Source: Acidobacteriota bacterium
GTDB taxonomy: Bacteria; Acidobacteriota; Blastocatellia; Pyrinomonadales; Pyrinomonadaceae
Assembly (NCBI GenBank): GCA_018269005.1
Contig: JAFDVK010000027.1
Span: 1-50,456, forward strand
Direction of reading: 5' to 3'
DNA length: 50,456 bases
This document shows, piece by piece, positions 1 through 8,847 of the stretch. Numbering within the stretch: the stretch's first letter is position 1; each line of letters starts with the position of its first letter. The notes below the pieces were generated by a model. The model ran no database searches, had not been told where the DNA came from, and was given only the letters and a program-made list of their open reading frames with translations. The position numbers and the translations under genes were made by a program.

Positions 1-390
1 CTTGACTCGGGAATGGCGGGCGACAACGTCGGGCTTCTGCTCCGCGGTGTGGACCGCAAGGAGATCGAACGCGGACAGGTCATCGCAAAGCCTGGTTCGA
101 TCACGCCGCACACGAAGTTCAAGGCGGAGGCATACGTCCTCACCAAGGAAGAGGGCGGCCGACACACGCCGTTCTTTACCGGATACCGCCCGCAGTTCTA
201 CTTCAGAACCACGGACGTTACCGGTGTCGCGAACCTGCCTGCAGGGGTCGAGATGGTGATGCCTGGCGACAACATCCAGATGGAGATCGAGCTTATCGCA
301 CCGATCGCAATGGAGAAGGGCCTGCGTTTCGCTATCCGCGAAGGCGGCCGCACAGTCGGTGCAGGTACCGTGTCAGAAGTTGTTGAGTAA
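1..390 (+). CDS. tuf: Elongation factor Tu, C-terminal part (5' end outside window)
   Basis: The open frame enters at base 1 and gives 129 residues before TAA. They cover the end of domain II ([11 protein letters not shown]) and all of domain III, with the diagnostic GRHTPFF and [15 protein letters not shown] stretches. EF-Tu is the GTPase that delivers aminoacyl-tRNA to the ribosomal A site in the cytosol. The G domain lies upstream of the window. Only 6 bases separate it from rpsJ, the usual tuf-rpsJ junction where the str operon runs into the S10 operon. An ATG at 13 lies inside the conserved domain and is not a start. Confidence 0.97.
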   Translation, partial: LDSGMAGDNVGLLLRGVDRKEIERGQVIAKPGSITPHTKFKAEAYVLTKEEGGRHTPFFTGYRPQFYFRTTDVTGVANLPAGVEMVMPGDNIQMEIELIAPIAMEKGLRFAIREGGRTVGAGTVSEVVE

Positions 391-396
391 GAGATT

Positions 397-717
397 ATGT
401 TGAACGAAAAGATCCGCATCAAGTTGAAGGCCTACGATCACCGCGTCCTCGATCAGTCGACGACCGAGATCGTTGATACCGCAAAACGTACGGGAGCAAG
501 GATCGCAGGCCCGATCCCGCTTCCGACCGTCAAGAATAAATGGACGGTACTGCGCGGGCCGCACGTTGACAAGAAGTCGCGTGAGCAGTTCGAGATCCGC
601 ACACATAAGCGGTTGATGGATATCCTCGACCCGACGGCCGAAACGGTCGATGCGTTGATGAAGCTTGATCTGCCGGCCGGTGTTGACGTCGAGATCAAAG
701 CGTTCGGAAAGAATTAG
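397..717 (+). CDS. rpsJ: 30S ribosomal protein S10
   Basis: A 106-residue S10 of normal length, with the signature GPIPLPT at residues 38-44 and the conserved RTHKRLMDI segment. S10 sits in the 30S head and, as NusE, also takes part in antitermination complexes with NusB. It starts 6 bases after the tuf stop. The 95-base spacer to rplC holds a degenerate inverted repeat. Confidence 0.98.
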   Translation: MLNEKIRIKLKAYDHRVLDQSTTEIVDTAKRTGARIAGPIPLPTVKNKWTVLRGPHVDKKSREQFEIRTHKRLMDILDPTAETVDALMKLDLPAGVDVEIKAFGKN

Positions 718-812
718 TTGGTTCGTAAATAGTTGATGGTTGGTCGTTCATTGCAACACCCGGTTTCGATGACGCCTCAATTGACTGCTTACCATGAACG
801 GTTAACAAAACT
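718..812. repeat. Degenerate heptad-type inverted repeat between rpsJ and rplC
   Basis: The left half holds units such as CGTAAAT, AGTTGAT, GGTTGGT and CGTTCAT in a 7-base register (about 726-753). The right half contains ATGAACG followed by GTTAAC. CGTTCAT and ATGAACG are perfectly complementary. It looks like a decayed member of the heptad hairpin family seen at the other spacers. The arm ends next to the rplC ATG, and no Shine-Dalgarno sequence is visible. Confidence 0.5.
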
Positions 813-1451
813 ATGATCAGTGGAATCATTGGTAGAAAAATGGGTATGACGCAGCTCTTTGCTGAGGACGGCACGGTAACTCCCGTGACGGTCATCAAAG
901 CAGGGCCTTGCGTCGTGATCCAGACAAAAAGTGCTGCAGGACGTGATGGTTACAACGCCGTCCAGTTGGGACTTGTCGAAGAAAAGCCGGTTCGCCTGAA
1001 GAATGTCTCGAAGCCGCTTCGCGGCCACTTCGAGATCACGGGCGGCGGAGTGCCGCCGACTCGTGTGCTGAAGGAGATCCGTCTTGCGGCCGAACCTGAG
1101 GCTTCGGTCGGTGACCAGGTGAAGGTCGATGTTTTTGCGGACGGAGACAAGATCGAAGTCGTCGGGCGCTCAAAGGGACGCGGATTCGCCGGCACCGTAA
1201 AGCGGCACAACTTCGCACGCGGCCCCGAGTCGCACGGTTCGATGAACGTTCGTCGTCCGGGTTCGATCGGCCAGTCGGCATATCCTTCGCGCGTCATCAA
1301 GGGTACGCGTTCGTCGGGCCACATGGGCGACGATAGGGTGACGGTCAAGGGACTGACGGTCGCGAAGGTCGATGTTGACAATAACTTGCTAATGATCCGC
1401 GGTGCAGTTCCGGGAGCAAACGGCAGTCTTGTAGTGGTGAAGAAATCATAG
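813..1451 (+). CDS. rplC: 50S ribosomal protein L3
   Basis: 212 residues beginning [16 protein letters not shown], the usual L3 start. The L3 signature with [14 protein letters not shown] lies at about 121-134. SIGQ at 151-154 contains the glutamine position methylated by PrmB in E. coli. L3 binds 23S rRNA domain VI near the peptidyl transferase centre and is an early assembly protein. It lies between rpsJ and rplD as in the standard S10 operon. No strong ribosome-binding site precedes it. Confidence 0.98.
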   Translation: MISGIIGRKMGMTQLFAEDGTVTPVTVIKAGPCVVIQTKSAAGRDGYNAVQLGLVEEKPVRLKNVSKPLRGHFEITGGGVPPTRVLKEIRLAAEPEASVGDQVKVDVFADGDKIEVVGRSKGRGFAGTVKRHNFARGPESHGSMNVRRPGSIGQSAYPSRVIKGTRSSGHMGDDRVTVKGLTVAKVDVDNNLLMIRGAVPGANGSLVVVKKS

Positions 1452-1533
1452 TTCAAGGAGAGCGGCTCCAGCTTCGAAGCCAGATCGGTTTTGAACCTGA
1501 AGCGAGCATCCTGGACTCGAACGGAGTGAGATT

Positions 1534-2364
1534 ATGCCTACCGTAAAGGTTCGCAATTTGAAGAATAAAGAGGTCGGTGACCTTCAGCTGTCGGATGCCG
1601 TTTTTGGTGCCGAGCTGAACGAATCGCTCATCCACGCGGCGGTGATGAATTACCGTGCGAACGGCCGGCAGGGAACGTCAGCGACGAAGACCCGCGGTAA
1701 CGTTTCGGGGTCGGGCCGCAAGCTTTGGAAGCAGAAGGGAACAGGCCGTGCGCGTATCGCGTCGCTTCGTTCGCCCCTCTGGAAGGGCGGCGGTAATGTA
1801 CACGGTCCGCAGCCGCGCGACTGGTCCTACCAGATGCCGAAGAAGATGCGTCGCGGTGCTCTTCGGTCGGCCCTTTCGGAAAGGCTTCGCGAAGGCAATT
1901 TGATCATCGTTGACGAGATCGGCTTCGCGGCCCCGAAGACCAAAGATTTTCTTGCGGCACTTTCGGCTCTCGGACTGATCGAGAACGCAAAGCGTGCGAA
2001 GACGCTGATCGTCGATTCGCTTGATAATGCGAACCTCGTGCTCTCGTCGCGTAACGTTCAGAAGACGAAGGTTACCAACAGCTTTGGCCTTAACATCTAC
2101 GATATCGTTTATCACGAAAAGCTCGTGATCTCGAAGGCTGCGGCAGAGGAGATCGTTTCACTGCTCGATCCTAAGCAGGAAGGTGCGGCAGAACCTGTTG
2201 CTGAAGCTCCGGCAAAGGCAAAGAAAGCAGCTCCTGCGAAGAAAGAAGCAAAGACGGACGCTGAAGCTCCTGCGAAGGAAAAGAAGGCTGCGGCTAAGAA
2301 GCCGGCGGTGGAAGTAGCAGAAGAAGCGGCTCCTGCGGCTGAGGAGGCAAGCGACAATGAGTAA
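1534..2364 (+). CDS. rplD: 50S ribosomal protein L4 with a long charged C-terminal tail
   Basis: 276 residues against about 205 in most bacteria. Residues 1-211 are a normal L4: the tunnel-lining loop ([18 protein letters not shown], then [10 protein letters not shown]) lies at about 45-75, and the globular domain follows. Residues 212-276 are a low-complexity Ala/Lys/Glu tail with repeated KAKKAAPAK- and [16 protein letters not shown] blocks that turns acidic at the end. L4 lines the exit tunnel and in E. coli represses its own operon; whether it does so here cannot be told. GGAGTGAG lies upstream of the ATG. It overlaps rplW by 8 bases. Confidence 0.97.
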   Translation: MPTVKVRNLKNKEVGDLQLSDAVFGAELNESLIHAAVMNYRANGRQGTSATKTRGNVSGSGRKLWKQKGTGRARIASLRSPLWKGGGNVHGPQPRDWSYQMPKKMRRGALRSALSERLREGNLIIVDEIGFAAPKTKDFLAALSALGLIENAKRAKTLIVDSLDNANLVLSSRNVQKTKVTNSFGLNIYDIVYHEKLVISKAAAEEIVSLLDPKQEGAAEPVAEAPAKAKKAAPAKKEAKTDAEAPAKEKKAAAKKPAVEVAEEAAPAAEEASDNE

Positions 2365-2686
2365 CTTGAGCGTTTGGGACATTTTGAGATCGCCCGTTGT
2401 TACGGAGAAGAGCGTGATCCTCAAGGAGGATTCGACCGAAGAGGATACTGATCGCAAGCAGGGACAGGTGCTGACCTTCCGTGTTGATAAGAAGGCGACT
2501 AAGCCCGAGATCAAATCAGCGGTCGAGGAGATCTTTAACGTCAAGGTCGCCGCCGTTCGCACCGTCCAGTACGAAGGCAAGATGAAACGCCGCGGACGCA
2601 TCGAAGGACGTCGTCCGGATTGGAAAAAGGCTTATGTGACCCTGCGAAAGGGCGAGCCGATGGTCGATTACGCAGAAGCAATATAA
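2357..2686 (+). CDS. rplW: 50S ribosomal protein L23
   Basis: 109 residues with the L23 fold: the PVVTEKS start region and the C-terminal [15 protein letters not shown] signature. L23 sits at the mouth of the exit tunnel and is the docking site for trigger factor and SRP. Compared with E. coli L23 there is an insertion of about a dozen polar residues ([12 protein letters not shown]) after the first helix. It starts inside the rplD 3' end, which suggests translational coupling. Confidence 0.97.
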   Translation: MSNLSVWDILRSPVVTEKSVILKEDSTEEDTDRKQGQVLTFRVDKKATKPEIKSAVEEIFNVKVAAVRTVQYEGKMKRRGRIEGRRPDWKKAYVTLRKGEPMVDYAEAI

Positions 2687-2749
2687 ATGCGGATCGCGGA
2701 ATGAGGAATGCGGAATCAATTCCGCAGTCCGCGTTCCGAATTCCGAATT
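2687..2749. repeat. Heptad inverted repeat between rplW and rplB
   Basis: It begins at the first base after the rplW stop. The left arm is four 7-base units (2687-2714: ATGCGGA, TCGCGGA, ATGAGGA, ATGCGGA). After four bases the right arm is four units (2719-2746: ATTCCGC, AGTCCGC, GTTCCGA, ATTCCGA). Outer and inner units match at 6 of 7 positions when folded. The right arm ends about 9 bases before the rplB ATG. An ATG inside the left arm at 2708 is in frame with rplB and is an annotation trap. Confidence 0.85.
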
Positions 2750-2755
2750 GAAGAT

Positions 2756-3586
2756 ATGGGAATCAAGAGATTAAAACCGACATCGCCGGCACGCCGCTAT
2801 CAGACATATCTGACGCGCGATGAGCTGACGCCGGGAGCAACACCCGAGAAATCGTTGCTCGAACCGAAAAAGAGGATCTCCGGGCGCAATAGCGACGGCC
2901 GCATCACGATCCGTCGTCGCGGCGGGGGCCACAAACGTTTTTACCGCGTGATCGATTTCAAACGCGACAAGGCCGGCATCCCGGGCAAGGTCGCACAGAT
3001 CGAATACGATCCGAACCGCTCGGCTCATATCGCTCTGATCAACTATCTTGACGGTGAGAAGCGCTACATCATCGCTCCTTTGGGACTGAAGGTCGGGACC
3101 TCGATCTTGAGCGGCGCGGATGCGGACATCCTGCCGGGCAACGCATTGCCGATCACGAATATTCCGCTTGGTACGGAAGTTCATAACATTGAGCTTCGTC
3201 CGGGTAAAGGCGGCCAAATGGTCCGCTCTGCTGGCGGGTTTGCGCAGATCATCGCAAAGGACGGAGACTTTGCACAGCTTAGGATGCCGTCCGGCGAAGT
3301 TCGCCGCGTACCGGTGGTTTGCTATGCAACTGTCGGCCAGGTCGGCAATACCGAGCACGAAAACGTCTCGCTTGGTAAGGCGGGACGCAACCGCTGGAAG
3401 GGAAAGAGGCCGAAAGTTCGCGGTGTCGCGATGAATCCGGTCGATCACCCGCACGGCGGCGGTGAGGGCAAAACGTCAGGCGGACGTAATCCGGTTACGC
3501 CTTGGGGACAGCCGACCCGCGGTTACAAGACGCGTCGCAACAAGCGCACGAACAATATGATCGTTCGCGACAGGCGTAAGAAATAA
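2756..3586 (+). CDS. rplB: 50S ribosomal protein L2
   Basis: 276 residues starting [17 protein letters not shown], as in other L2 proteins. I chose ATG 2756 over an in-frame ATG at 2708, because the 16 extra residues would be encoded by the intergenic repeat. HPHGGGEG lies at 231-238, the conserved loop near the peptidyl transferase centre, followed by [12 protein letters not shown]2 is a primary 23S rRNA binder needed for subunit association and peptidyl transfer. Length is normal for the family. Confidence 0.97.
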   Translation: MGIKRLKPTSPARRYQTYLTRDELTPGATPEKSLLEPKKRISGRNSDGRITIRRRGGGHKRFYRVIDFKRDKAGIPGKVAQIEYDPNRSAHIALINYLDGEKRYIIAPLGLKVGTSILSGADADILPGNALPITNIPLGTEVHNIELRPGKGGQMVRSAGGFAQIIAKDGDFAQLRMPSGEVRRVPVVCYATVGQVGNTEHENVSLGKAGRNRWKGKRPKVRGVAMNPVDHPHGGGEGKTSGGRNPVTPWGQPTRGYKTRRNKRTNNMIVRDRRKK

Positions 3587-3618
3587 GGGTTTTTATAGTC
3601 AAGAGGACTGTTTAAGAT

Positions 3619-3909
3619 ATGCCACGTTCAGTTAAGAAAGGCCCGTTCATCGACCTAAGTGTTCAGAAGGTCGTAAAGCGCATCACAAGCGGCGGTGCGA
3701 AGCCTCCCGCGATCCGTACGTGGTCGCGACGGTCGACGATCTCGCCGGATATGGTGGGCCTGACCTTTGGAGTTCACAACGGCAAGCGCCACATTCCTGT
3801 TTTCGTTACGGAGAATATGGTCGGCCACAAGCTTGGCGAATTTTCACCGACACGCGTTTTTAAGGGCCATCCGGGCACAAAAGCGGAGAAGGCGGCGAAG
3901 AGGAAATAA
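3619..3909 (+). CDS. rpsS: 30S ribosomal protein S19
   Basis: 96 residues, beginning [12 protein letters not shown] and containing the signature region [22 protein letters not shown] split around residues 59-80. S19 is in the 30S head, forms a complex with S13 and contacts the A-site tRNA and the B1a bridge. It directly abuts rplV: the rplV ATG is the very next base after the TAA, so coupling is likely. Confidence 0.97.
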   Translation: MPRSVKKGPFIDLSVQKVVKRITSGGAKPPAIRTWSRRSTISPDMVGLTFGVHNGKRHIPVFVTENMVGHKLGEFSPTRVFKGHPGTKAEKAAKRK

Positions 3910-4557
3910 ATGGAAGCGGTAGCAAAGACAAAATATTTGAAGGGCAGCCCGCGTAAGACGCGCCTCGTGATCGATATGATCCGCGGCGAGAACGTCTCGC
4001 GTGCACTGGCTATTCTTAAATTCACGGACAAGCGTGCTGCGGACCCGATCGCACAATGTTTGAGCTCGGCGATCGCGAATGCGACCTATAAGGCCGAGCA
4101 GCAGAATATCGCGATCGACCCGGACGATCTATGGGTGAAGACCTGCTTCGTCGATATGGGCCCGACCAAGGGCAGAAAGCGTATGCGTCCTGCTCCGCAG
4201 GGGCGTGCGTATCGCGAGCAGCGTCATTACTGCCACATCACGATCCACGTGACGAGCGAAGAGCAGCCGAAGACCGAGAAGGAGCTTCGAGCCGAGGCCG
4301 CAAAAGCCAAGAAGGCCGCTGAGGGTGGAAAAGCAAAGCCGAAGAAGGCAAAGCCCGCGGTAAAGAAGGCTGAGAAGGCGAAGGTCGAGGATGTGGAAAC
4401 AGTCGTTGAAACTCCGGTCGTAGAAGCAGTTGCGGAACCGGCAGCGGCCGAAGTCGTCGAGACTCCAGCGGCCGAGGCTTCAGCGGCTGAAGAGAATGCT
4501 GCCGAAACCACCGTTGATAACACAGAGGAAACGAGCGAGGAGACCGCAAAGGAATAG
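3910..4557 (+). CDS. rplV: 50S ribosomal protein L22 with about 98-residue C-terminal tail
   Basis: 215 residues, roughly twice the usual 110. Residues 1-117 are a standard L22, including the extended beta-hairpin tip GPTKGRKRMRPAPQGRAYR at about 84-102 that reaches into the exit tunnel. Residues 118-215 are low complexity: first Lys/Ala-rich (KELRAEAAKAKKAAEGG), then Val/Ala/Glu/Thr-rich and strongly acidic at the end. L22 borders the tunnel and the exit port, so the tail probably projects from the particle surface. There is no spacer from rpsS. Confidence 0.96.
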   Translation: MEAVAKTKYLKGSPRKTRLVIDMIRGENVSRALAILKFTDKRAADPIAQCLSSAIANATYKAEQQNIAIDPDDLWVKTCFVDMGPTKGRKRMRPAPQGRAYREQRHYCHITIHVTSEEQPKTEKELRAEAAKAKKAAEGGKAKPKKAKPAVKKAEKAKVEDVETVVETPVVEAVAEPAAAEVVETPAAEASAAEENAAETTVDNTEETSEETAKE

Positions 4558-4581
4558 GCCTCGAGCCAAGAAGAGCTAAAT

Positions 4582-5313
4582 ATGGGACAGAAAGTTCATC
4601 CTTACGGCTTTAGGGTCGGATACAACAAAGATTGGCACTCGCACTGGTATGCAAAGCAGGATTTTGCTTCATTCCTCGCGGAGGATCTGAAACTCAAGCG
4701 CGTACTAAAGAAGAAGTTTGCCGGCGGCGGAGTTTCGCACATCGATATCGAACGTGCGGCCGCTCGCTTGAAGATCGTGATCTACACTTCACGTCCGGGC
4801 ATCATCATCGGACGCAAAGGTGCTGAGATCGACAAGCTTCGCGAAGACCTTGCACGCAAAACAGGCCGCGACGTCCTGATCTCGATCCTTGAGATCAAGC
4901 ATCCTGAGCTCAATGCTCAGCTTCAGGCCGAAAAGATCGCGCAGCAGCTTGAGAAGCGTATCGCCTTCCGTCGTGCGATGAAAAAGACGATGGAAGAGTC
5001 GATCCGGTTCGGTGCCCAGGGCATCAAGGTGATGATCGCCGGCCGTCTTAACGGAGCCGAGATCGCACGCACGGAATGGTCGCTTCAGGGCCGCCTTCCG
5101 CTGCACACTCTTCGTGCGGATATTGATTTTGGTTTTACCGAAGCTCTGACGACCTTCGGCATCATCGGAGTAAAGGTTTGGATCTACCGCGGTGAGATCC
5201 TCGATCCGAAAGCATCAATGGCACGCGGAACGACGACCGATCCGATGAATGAAGTTAAGGTTGACCGCAGTGCGATGCGCGAGCGTCGTCCGCGTCGAGA
5301 CGACAGAAGGTAA
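4582..5313 (+). CDS. rpsC: 30S ribosomal protein S3
   Basis: 243 residues starting [23 protein letters not shown]. The type II KH domain carries GIIIGRKG at 73-80. The C-terminal domain has the S3 signature [13 protein letters not shown] and LRADIDFG. The basic tail ends [12 protein letters not shown]3 lines the mRNA entry channel with S4 and S5 and helps mRNA helicase activity. It lies in standard order between rplV and rplP, and a heptad inverted repeat begins four bases after its stop. Confidence 0.98.
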   Translation: MGQKVHPYGFRVGYNKDWHSHWYAKQDFASFLAEDLKLKRVLKKKFAGGGVSHIDIERAAARLKIVIYTSRPGIIIGRKGAEIDKLREDLARKTGRDVLISILEIKHPELNAQLQAEKIAQQLEKRIAFRRAMKKTMEESIRFGAQGIKVMIAGRLNGAEIARTEWSLQGRLPLHTLRADIDFGFTEALTTFGIIGVKVWIYRGEILDPKASMARGTTTDPMNEVKVDRSAMRERRPRRDDRR

Positions 5314-5316
5314 AGA

Positions 5317-5426
5317 GGTTAATGGTAAATGGTTAATGGTTAGTGGTTAATGGACGGCGACATCCTGCGGATCGATCAACGACCAACAATTAACGATCAA
5401 CAATTAACTATTAACAATTCACGAGG
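5317..5426. repeat. Heptad inverted repeat between rpsC and rplP
   Basis: The left arm is five 7-base units at 5317-5351 (consensus GGTTAAT). The right arm is seven exact-register units at 5375-5423 (consensus ATTAACG/ATCAACA). A 23-base centre separates them. The last unit runs into GAGG at 5423-5426, which serves as the Shine-Dalgarno region for rplP (ATG at 5435). The pairing arms therefore sit directly on the translation start of L16. Confidence 0.88.
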
Positions 5427-5434
5427 TTTTTATT

Positions 5435-5863
5435 ATGTTGATGCCGAAGAAGGTAAAGCACCGAAGGGTTATGAAGGGCCGTATGCGCGGAAAAGCGACA
5501 CGCGGCGAAAAACTTAACTTTGGTGACTTTGGGCTAAAGACGCTTGAAGCCGGCTGGATCACCGATCGCCAGATCGAAGCTGCCCGTATCGCGATGACGC
5601 GTCACGTCAAACGCGGCGGCAAGATCTGGATCCGTATGTTTCCTGATAAGCCGATCACGAAGAAACCGGCAGAAACTCGTATGGGTTCAGGAAAAGGTGC
5701 TCCGGATCACTGGGTGGCAGTAGTAAAGCCCGGCCGTGTATTGTACGAGATCCAGGGCGTTGAAGAGACATTGGCACGCGAAGCTATGCAGCTTGCGGCA
5801 CAGAAGCTCCCGATCAAGACGAAGTTCGTCTCGCGAGCTGACCTCGAAGGAGGCATCGTTTAA
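5435..5863 (+). CDS. rplP: 50S ribosomal protein L16
   Basis: 142 residues starting [11 protein letters not shown]; the family usually begins ML-PKR-K-R. The signature [16 protein letters not shown] lies at about 82-97. L16 sits at the elbow of the A-site tRNA, and its late incorporation activates the 50S. The start has AGG 8 bases upstream at the end of the heptad repeat's right arm. rpmC follows after 5 bases. Confidence 0.97.
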   Translation: MLMPKKVKHRRVMKGRMRGKATRGEKLNFGDFGLKTLEAGWITDRQIEAARIAMTRHVKRGGKIWIRMFPDKPITKKPAETRMGSGKGAPDHWVAVVKPGRVLYEIQGVEETLAREAMQLAAQKLPIKTKFVSRADLEGGIV

Positions 5864-5868
5864 GAGAA

Positions 5869-6084
5869 ATGAAACGCAAGGAGCAGTTAGATCAGTTGAA
5901 GGATATGAGCGTCGAGGAGCTCAACGAGCAAGCCGAAGCTCTCAAAGAGTCGCTTTTTCGCTTGAAGTTCCGCAGGGCTCTCGGCGTTGGCGAAACGTTG
6001 AATGATATTCGCCGTGAGAAGAAGACCTTGGCACGCGTTTATACGCTGCTAAGTAAGAAGGGAAGCGACGCAGAAGCGGCCTAA
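5869..6084 (+). CDS. rpmC: 50S ribosomal protein L29
   Basis: 71 residues, alpha-helical, with the L29 core (SVEELNEQAEALKESLFRLKF) and the closing NDIRREKKTLARVYTLL. L29 lies beside L23 at the exit port. It is slightly longer than the 63-residue E. coli protein, with a short C-terminal extension. It is only 5 bases behind rplP and clearly in the same operon. Confidence 0.95.
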   Translation: MKRKEQLDQLKDMSVEELNEQAEALKESLFRLKFRRALGVGETLNDIRREKKTLARVYTLLSKKGSDAEAA

Positions 6085-6110
6085 GGCCTGGCGTAGATAT
6101 TTGATCAGCA

Positions 6111-6422
6111 ATGGCTACTAATAAAAAAGAAGAAGAGATCGCCGCAGCGGGCACCGAACAGGTGGCCAAGGCCGGTCGCAAGCGCATCGAGAAGGTCGGC
6201 GTCGTCGCTTCGGACAAGATGACGAAGACGGTCACCGTTCGTGTTGACCGACAGGTCAAGCACCCGGTCTATCGCAAGTACGTCAAGAAGCGTAAGAAGT
6301 TCATGGCCCACAACGATCTCGAAGCAAAGGTGGGTGATCGCGTAAGGATCGTTGAGACGCGGCCTATGTCGGCAAGAAAACGCTGGCGTGTTGCAGAGAT
6401 CCTGCAGCGTGCGGAGAGTTAA
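6111..6422 (+). CDS. rpsQ: 30S ribosomal protein S17 with N-terminal extension
   Basis: 103 residues against about 84 in E. coli. The OB-fold core begins near residue 25 ([18 protein letters not shown]) and includes the signature [20 protein letters not shown]. The first 24 residues are a polar, Lys/Glu/Ala-rich extension not seen in short S17 proteins. S17 is a primary 16S rRNA binder of the 30S body. It lies between rpmC and rplN as usual. Confidence 0.95.
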   Translation: MATNKKEEEIAAAGTEQVAKAGRKRIEKVGVVASDKMTKTVTVRVDRQVKHPVYRKYVKKRKKFMAHNDLEAKVGDRVRIVETRPMSARKRWRVAEILQRAES

Positions 6423-6491
6423 GCAAAGTTTGATTAAGGAGCGTCGCCTGCTCATCAAGTTCGGCGGACGCTCAAGTCGGAGCAAATAGTT

Positions 6492-6860
6492 ATGATTCAG
6501 ATGCAGACCTCCTTGGCGGTCGCTGACAATTCAGGTGCAAAGCGCGTCGAGATGATAATGCCCGTCGGCGGTTCGACGAGCAAGATCGCACGCCTCGGCG
6601 ATACGATCAAAGTTACCGTCAAAGAAGCGGCACCGGATGGCACGGCGAAGAAGGGAAAGGTTTACAACGCAGTGATCGTCCGCACGCACAAAGAAGTTCG
6701 CCGGCGTGACGGTTCGTATATCCGATTCGATGAGAATGCGGCGGTCCTTATCAAGGACGACGGAACTCCGATCGGAACACGCGTTTTCGGCCCCGTGGCA
6801 CGTGAGCTTCGCGAGAAGAATTTTATGAAGATCGTAAGTCTCGCTCCGGAGGTTATCTAG
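6492..6860 (+). CDS. rplN: 50S ribosomal protein L14
   Basis: 122 residues, exactly the usual length. The L14 motifs are intact: [13 protein letters not shown] near the N terminus and [17 protein letters not shown] at about 75-91. L14 contacts 16S rRNA in bridge B5/B8 and binds the silencing factor RsfS in many bacteria. The 69-base spacer from rpsQ shows no heptad arms. Confidence 0.97.
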   Translation: MIQMQTSLAVADNSGAKRVEMIMPVGGSTSKIARLGDTIKVTVKEAAPDGTAKKGKVYNAVIVRTHKEVRRRDGSYIRFDENAAVLIKDDGTPIGTRVFGPVARELREKNFMKIVSLAPEVI

Positions 6861-6866
6861 AAAGAA

Positions 6867-7307
6867 ATGAGACCGGTAAAGACAGGAACAGTAAACAGCA
6901 AGATCAAACGCGGCGACCAGGTCGTTTTCATCGCGGGCAAAGAATACAACCGCTATGATTCGGCAGGCAAGCGTCAGCCGTATCGCGGCAAGGTGATCGC
7001 CGTCGATGCCCGCAACGGCAAAGTTAAGGTCGAAGGTGCGATGATGGTCAAACGCCACGTCAAGCCCGTTCCGCAGCTGAATCGAGAGGGCGGCATCAAA
7101 GAGCAGGAAGCTTGGGTGAGCGCATCGAACGTGGCCTTGGTCGATCCTGAGACAGGTAAGCCGACCCGCGTGAAGATCGAGATCCGAGACGGTAAGAAAG
7201 TTCGACTCGCCAAGAGCGGAAAGGTGATCGCGGAAGTTGGTGAATACCGCCGCGAAAAGAGCCACACGCTTGAAGGCGTAGATGACGTCAACGAAACAGA
7301 GAAGTAA
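6867..7307 (+). CDS. rplX: 50S ribosomal protein L24, extended
   Basis: 146 residues against about 103 in E. coli. The KOW motif is present early (KIKRGDQVVFIAGKEYNRYDSAGKR region), as are the conserved EGAMMVKRHVKP and GGIKEQEAWVSASNVALVDP segments. The C-terminal part after about residue 105 adds about 40 residues (ending LEGVDDVNETEK). L24 is an assembly initiator located at the exit port. It starts 6 bases after rplN. Confidence 0.95.
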   Translation: MRPVKTGTVNSKIKRGDQVVFIAGKEYNRYDSAGKRQPYRGKVIAVDARNGKVKVEGAMMVKRHVKPVPQLNREGGIKEQEAWVSASNVALVDPETGKPTRVKIEIRDGKKVRLAKSGKVIAEVGEYRREKSHTLEGVDDVNETEK

Positions 7308-7376
7308 CTTTTCGAGCCGGCAACGCTTTATTTCGCGGGTCCCGGCAATAGATAGGCAGGAGAAGCCAGAAACGAA

Positions 7377-7916
7377 ATGGCAAGGTTAAAAGACAAATAC
7401 AAAGACGAGATCGCACCGGCGCTCGCCAAAGAATTCGGGATCAAGAACCCGATGGCCATACCAAGGATCGAGAAGGTCGTGATCAATATGGGCCTCGGTG
7501 AGGCTTCGTCGAACGCGAAATTGCTCGACGTGGCGGCCGAAGAATTGAAGTCGATCACAGGCCAGAAGCCTGTTGTGACAAAGGCGAAGAAATCGATCGC
7601 CGCGTTCAAACTTCGACAGGGAATGAGCATCGGTACGATGGTCACGCTCCGAGGTGAGCGTATGTTCGAGTTTCTCGATCGCCTGATCTCGGTCGCTCTG
7701 CCGCGTGTAAGAGACTTTCGAGGCATTTCCGGCAAGGCGTTCGACGGCCGCGGAAACTACACTCTCGGCATTCGCGAACAGCTAATTTTCCCGGAGATCG
7801 ATTTCAACAAGGTTGATAAGACCCGCGGAATGAACATCTCTATCGTAACGACGGCTCGTAATGACGACGAAGCCCGTTCGCTGCTAAAAGGGCTCGGAAT
7901 GCCCTTCAGACAATAA
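7377..7916 (+). CDS. rplE: 50S ribosomal protein L5
   Basis: 179 residues with the L5 signature [16 protein letters not shown] near residue 23 and the closing [20 protein letters not shown] typical of bacteria. L5 binds 5S rRNA and contacts the P-site tRNA and S13 through bridge B1b. AGGAG lies about 15 bases upstream of the ATG. Only 3 bases separate it from rpsN. Confidence 0.97.
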   Translation: MARLKDKYKDEIAPALAKEFGIKNPMAIPRIEKVVINMGLGEASSNAKLLDVAAEELKSITGQKPVVTKAKKSIAAFKLRQGMSIGTMVTLRGERMFEFLDRLISVALPRVRDFRGISGKAFDGRGNYTLGIREQLIFPEIDFNKVDKTRGMNISIVTTARNDDEARSLLKGLGMPFRQ

Positions 7917-7919
7917 GTT

Positions 7920-8225
7920 ATGGCAAAGATCAGCAAGGTAGTTAAGAACAACAGGCGAAAGGCGATGGTCGCAAACTATGCCGAACGCCGCCGCGAGCTC
8001 AAGAAGGTCATCAACAATCCGGCGTCTTCGCCCGAGCAGGTTGATGAAGCGGTTCTGAAACTTCAGAAGTTTCCGCGTGATGCGAGCCCGATCCGCGTTC
8101 GCAATCGCTGTTCGCAGACGGGACGTCCGCGTGGATTCCTGCGTAAATTCGGTATTTCGCGTGTTGCACTTCGAGATCTCGCACGGGAAGGACAGATCCC
8201 CGGCGTTGTGAAATCGAGCTGGTAG
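7920..8225 (+). CDS. rpsN: 30S ribosomal protein S14, zinc-free type
   Basis: 101 residues, the long form of S14 with the signature [20 protein letters not shown] around 62-81. Only one cysteine (C64) is present, so this is the form without a zinc ribbon, as in E. coli. S14 belongs to the 30S head and assembles late. It follows rplE closely and is followed by a large heptad hairpin. Confidence 0.97.
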   Translation: MAKISKVVKNNRRKAMVANYAERRRELKKVINNPASSPEQVDEAVLKLQKFPRDASPIRVRNRCSQTGRPRGFLRKFGISRVALRDLAREGQIPGVVKSSW

Positions 8226-8230
8226 TTTGA

Positions 8231-8374
8231 ATGCGGATCGCGGAATTCGGAGTGCGGAATTTAGCAGCCGACTCACGAAACGTTACGGTCCGAGAAGAAG
8301 GATTTTCGGAATGGAAAGCTGAAGGAGCGATCTTGGTAACACTAGATCCGAATTCTGCGGTCCGAATTCCGCAC
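8231..8374. repeat. Heptad inverted repeat between rpsN and rpsH
   Basis: The left arm is four 7-base units (8231-8258: ATGCGGA, TCGCGGA, ATTCGGA, GTGCGGA). The right arm is four units (8347-8374: TCCGAAT, TCTGCGG, TCCGAAT, TCCGCAC). An 88-base centre without obvious coding content separates them. The left arm shares its first two units exactly with the repeat at 2687, so these two copies are related by sequence as well as by layout. GACGGAG follows the right arm, about 12 bases before the rpsH start. Confidence 0.8.
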
Positions 8375-8397
8375 TTATTTGACGGAGTTTAATTAGA

Positions 8398-8790
8398 ATG
8401 ACAGACCCAATAGCCGATATGCTTACACGGATCCGCAACGCGATCGCTGCGAATCATCCGCGTGTCGATATTCCCGGCTCGAAGCTTAAAATGGAAGTCG
8501 CCCGCATCCTAAAGGAAGAGGGCTACATCAACAGCTTTTCGACCAAGGGAGAGGGGCCGAAATACGTTATCCGCGTATTCCTTCGTTATGACGCGAAGGG
8601 AGTTTCGTCGATCACGCATCTTTCGCGTGTTTCGCGGCCCGGCCGCCGCGTTTACGTCGGCTCGCAGGAGATACCGAAGGTTCTCGGCGGATACGGCATC
8701 AATATTGTATCGACCTCGAAAGGTCTAATGAGCGGCAAGAAGGCCCGCGCCGAGAAGATCGGCGGCGAACTGATTGCTGAGATCTATTAA
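8398..8790 (+). CDS. rpsH: 30S ribosomal protein S8
   Basis: 130 residues starting MTDPIADMLTRIRNA, with the C-terminal S8 signature STSKGLMSGKKARAEKIGG at about 105-123. S8 is a primary 16S binder of the central domain and in E. coli is the translational repressor of the spc operon; repression here is untested. The upstream spacer holds a heptad inverted repeat that could carry control signals. Confidence 0.97.
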   Translation: MTDPIADMLTRIRNAIAANHPRVDIPGSKLKMEVARILKEEGYINSFSTKGEGPKYVIRVFLRYDAKGVSSITHLSRVSRPGRRVYVGSQEIPKVLGGYGINIVSTSKGLMSGKKARAEKIGGELIAEIY

Positions 8791-8811
8791 AGCTTTGAAT
8801 GAGGACGCGGT

Positions 8812-8826
8812 CGAGCGAGACGCTCG
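8812..8826. other. Small hairpin upstream of rplF
   Basis: CGAGCG, three bases (AGA), CGCTCG form a perfect 6-bp stem in the 57-base spacer between rpsH and rplF. No T-run follows, so it is not a terminator. It may be a processing or stability element. Nothing else is visible in the spacer. Confidence 0.5.
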
Positions 8827-8847
8827 GCTTACGCCTCGGTAAATGAT

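Noticed and set aside
2708..2755. Upstream ATG as start of rplB
   Set aside because: The extra 16 residues are encoded by the heptad inverted repeat and are absent from L2 proteins; ATG 2756 gives the family start.
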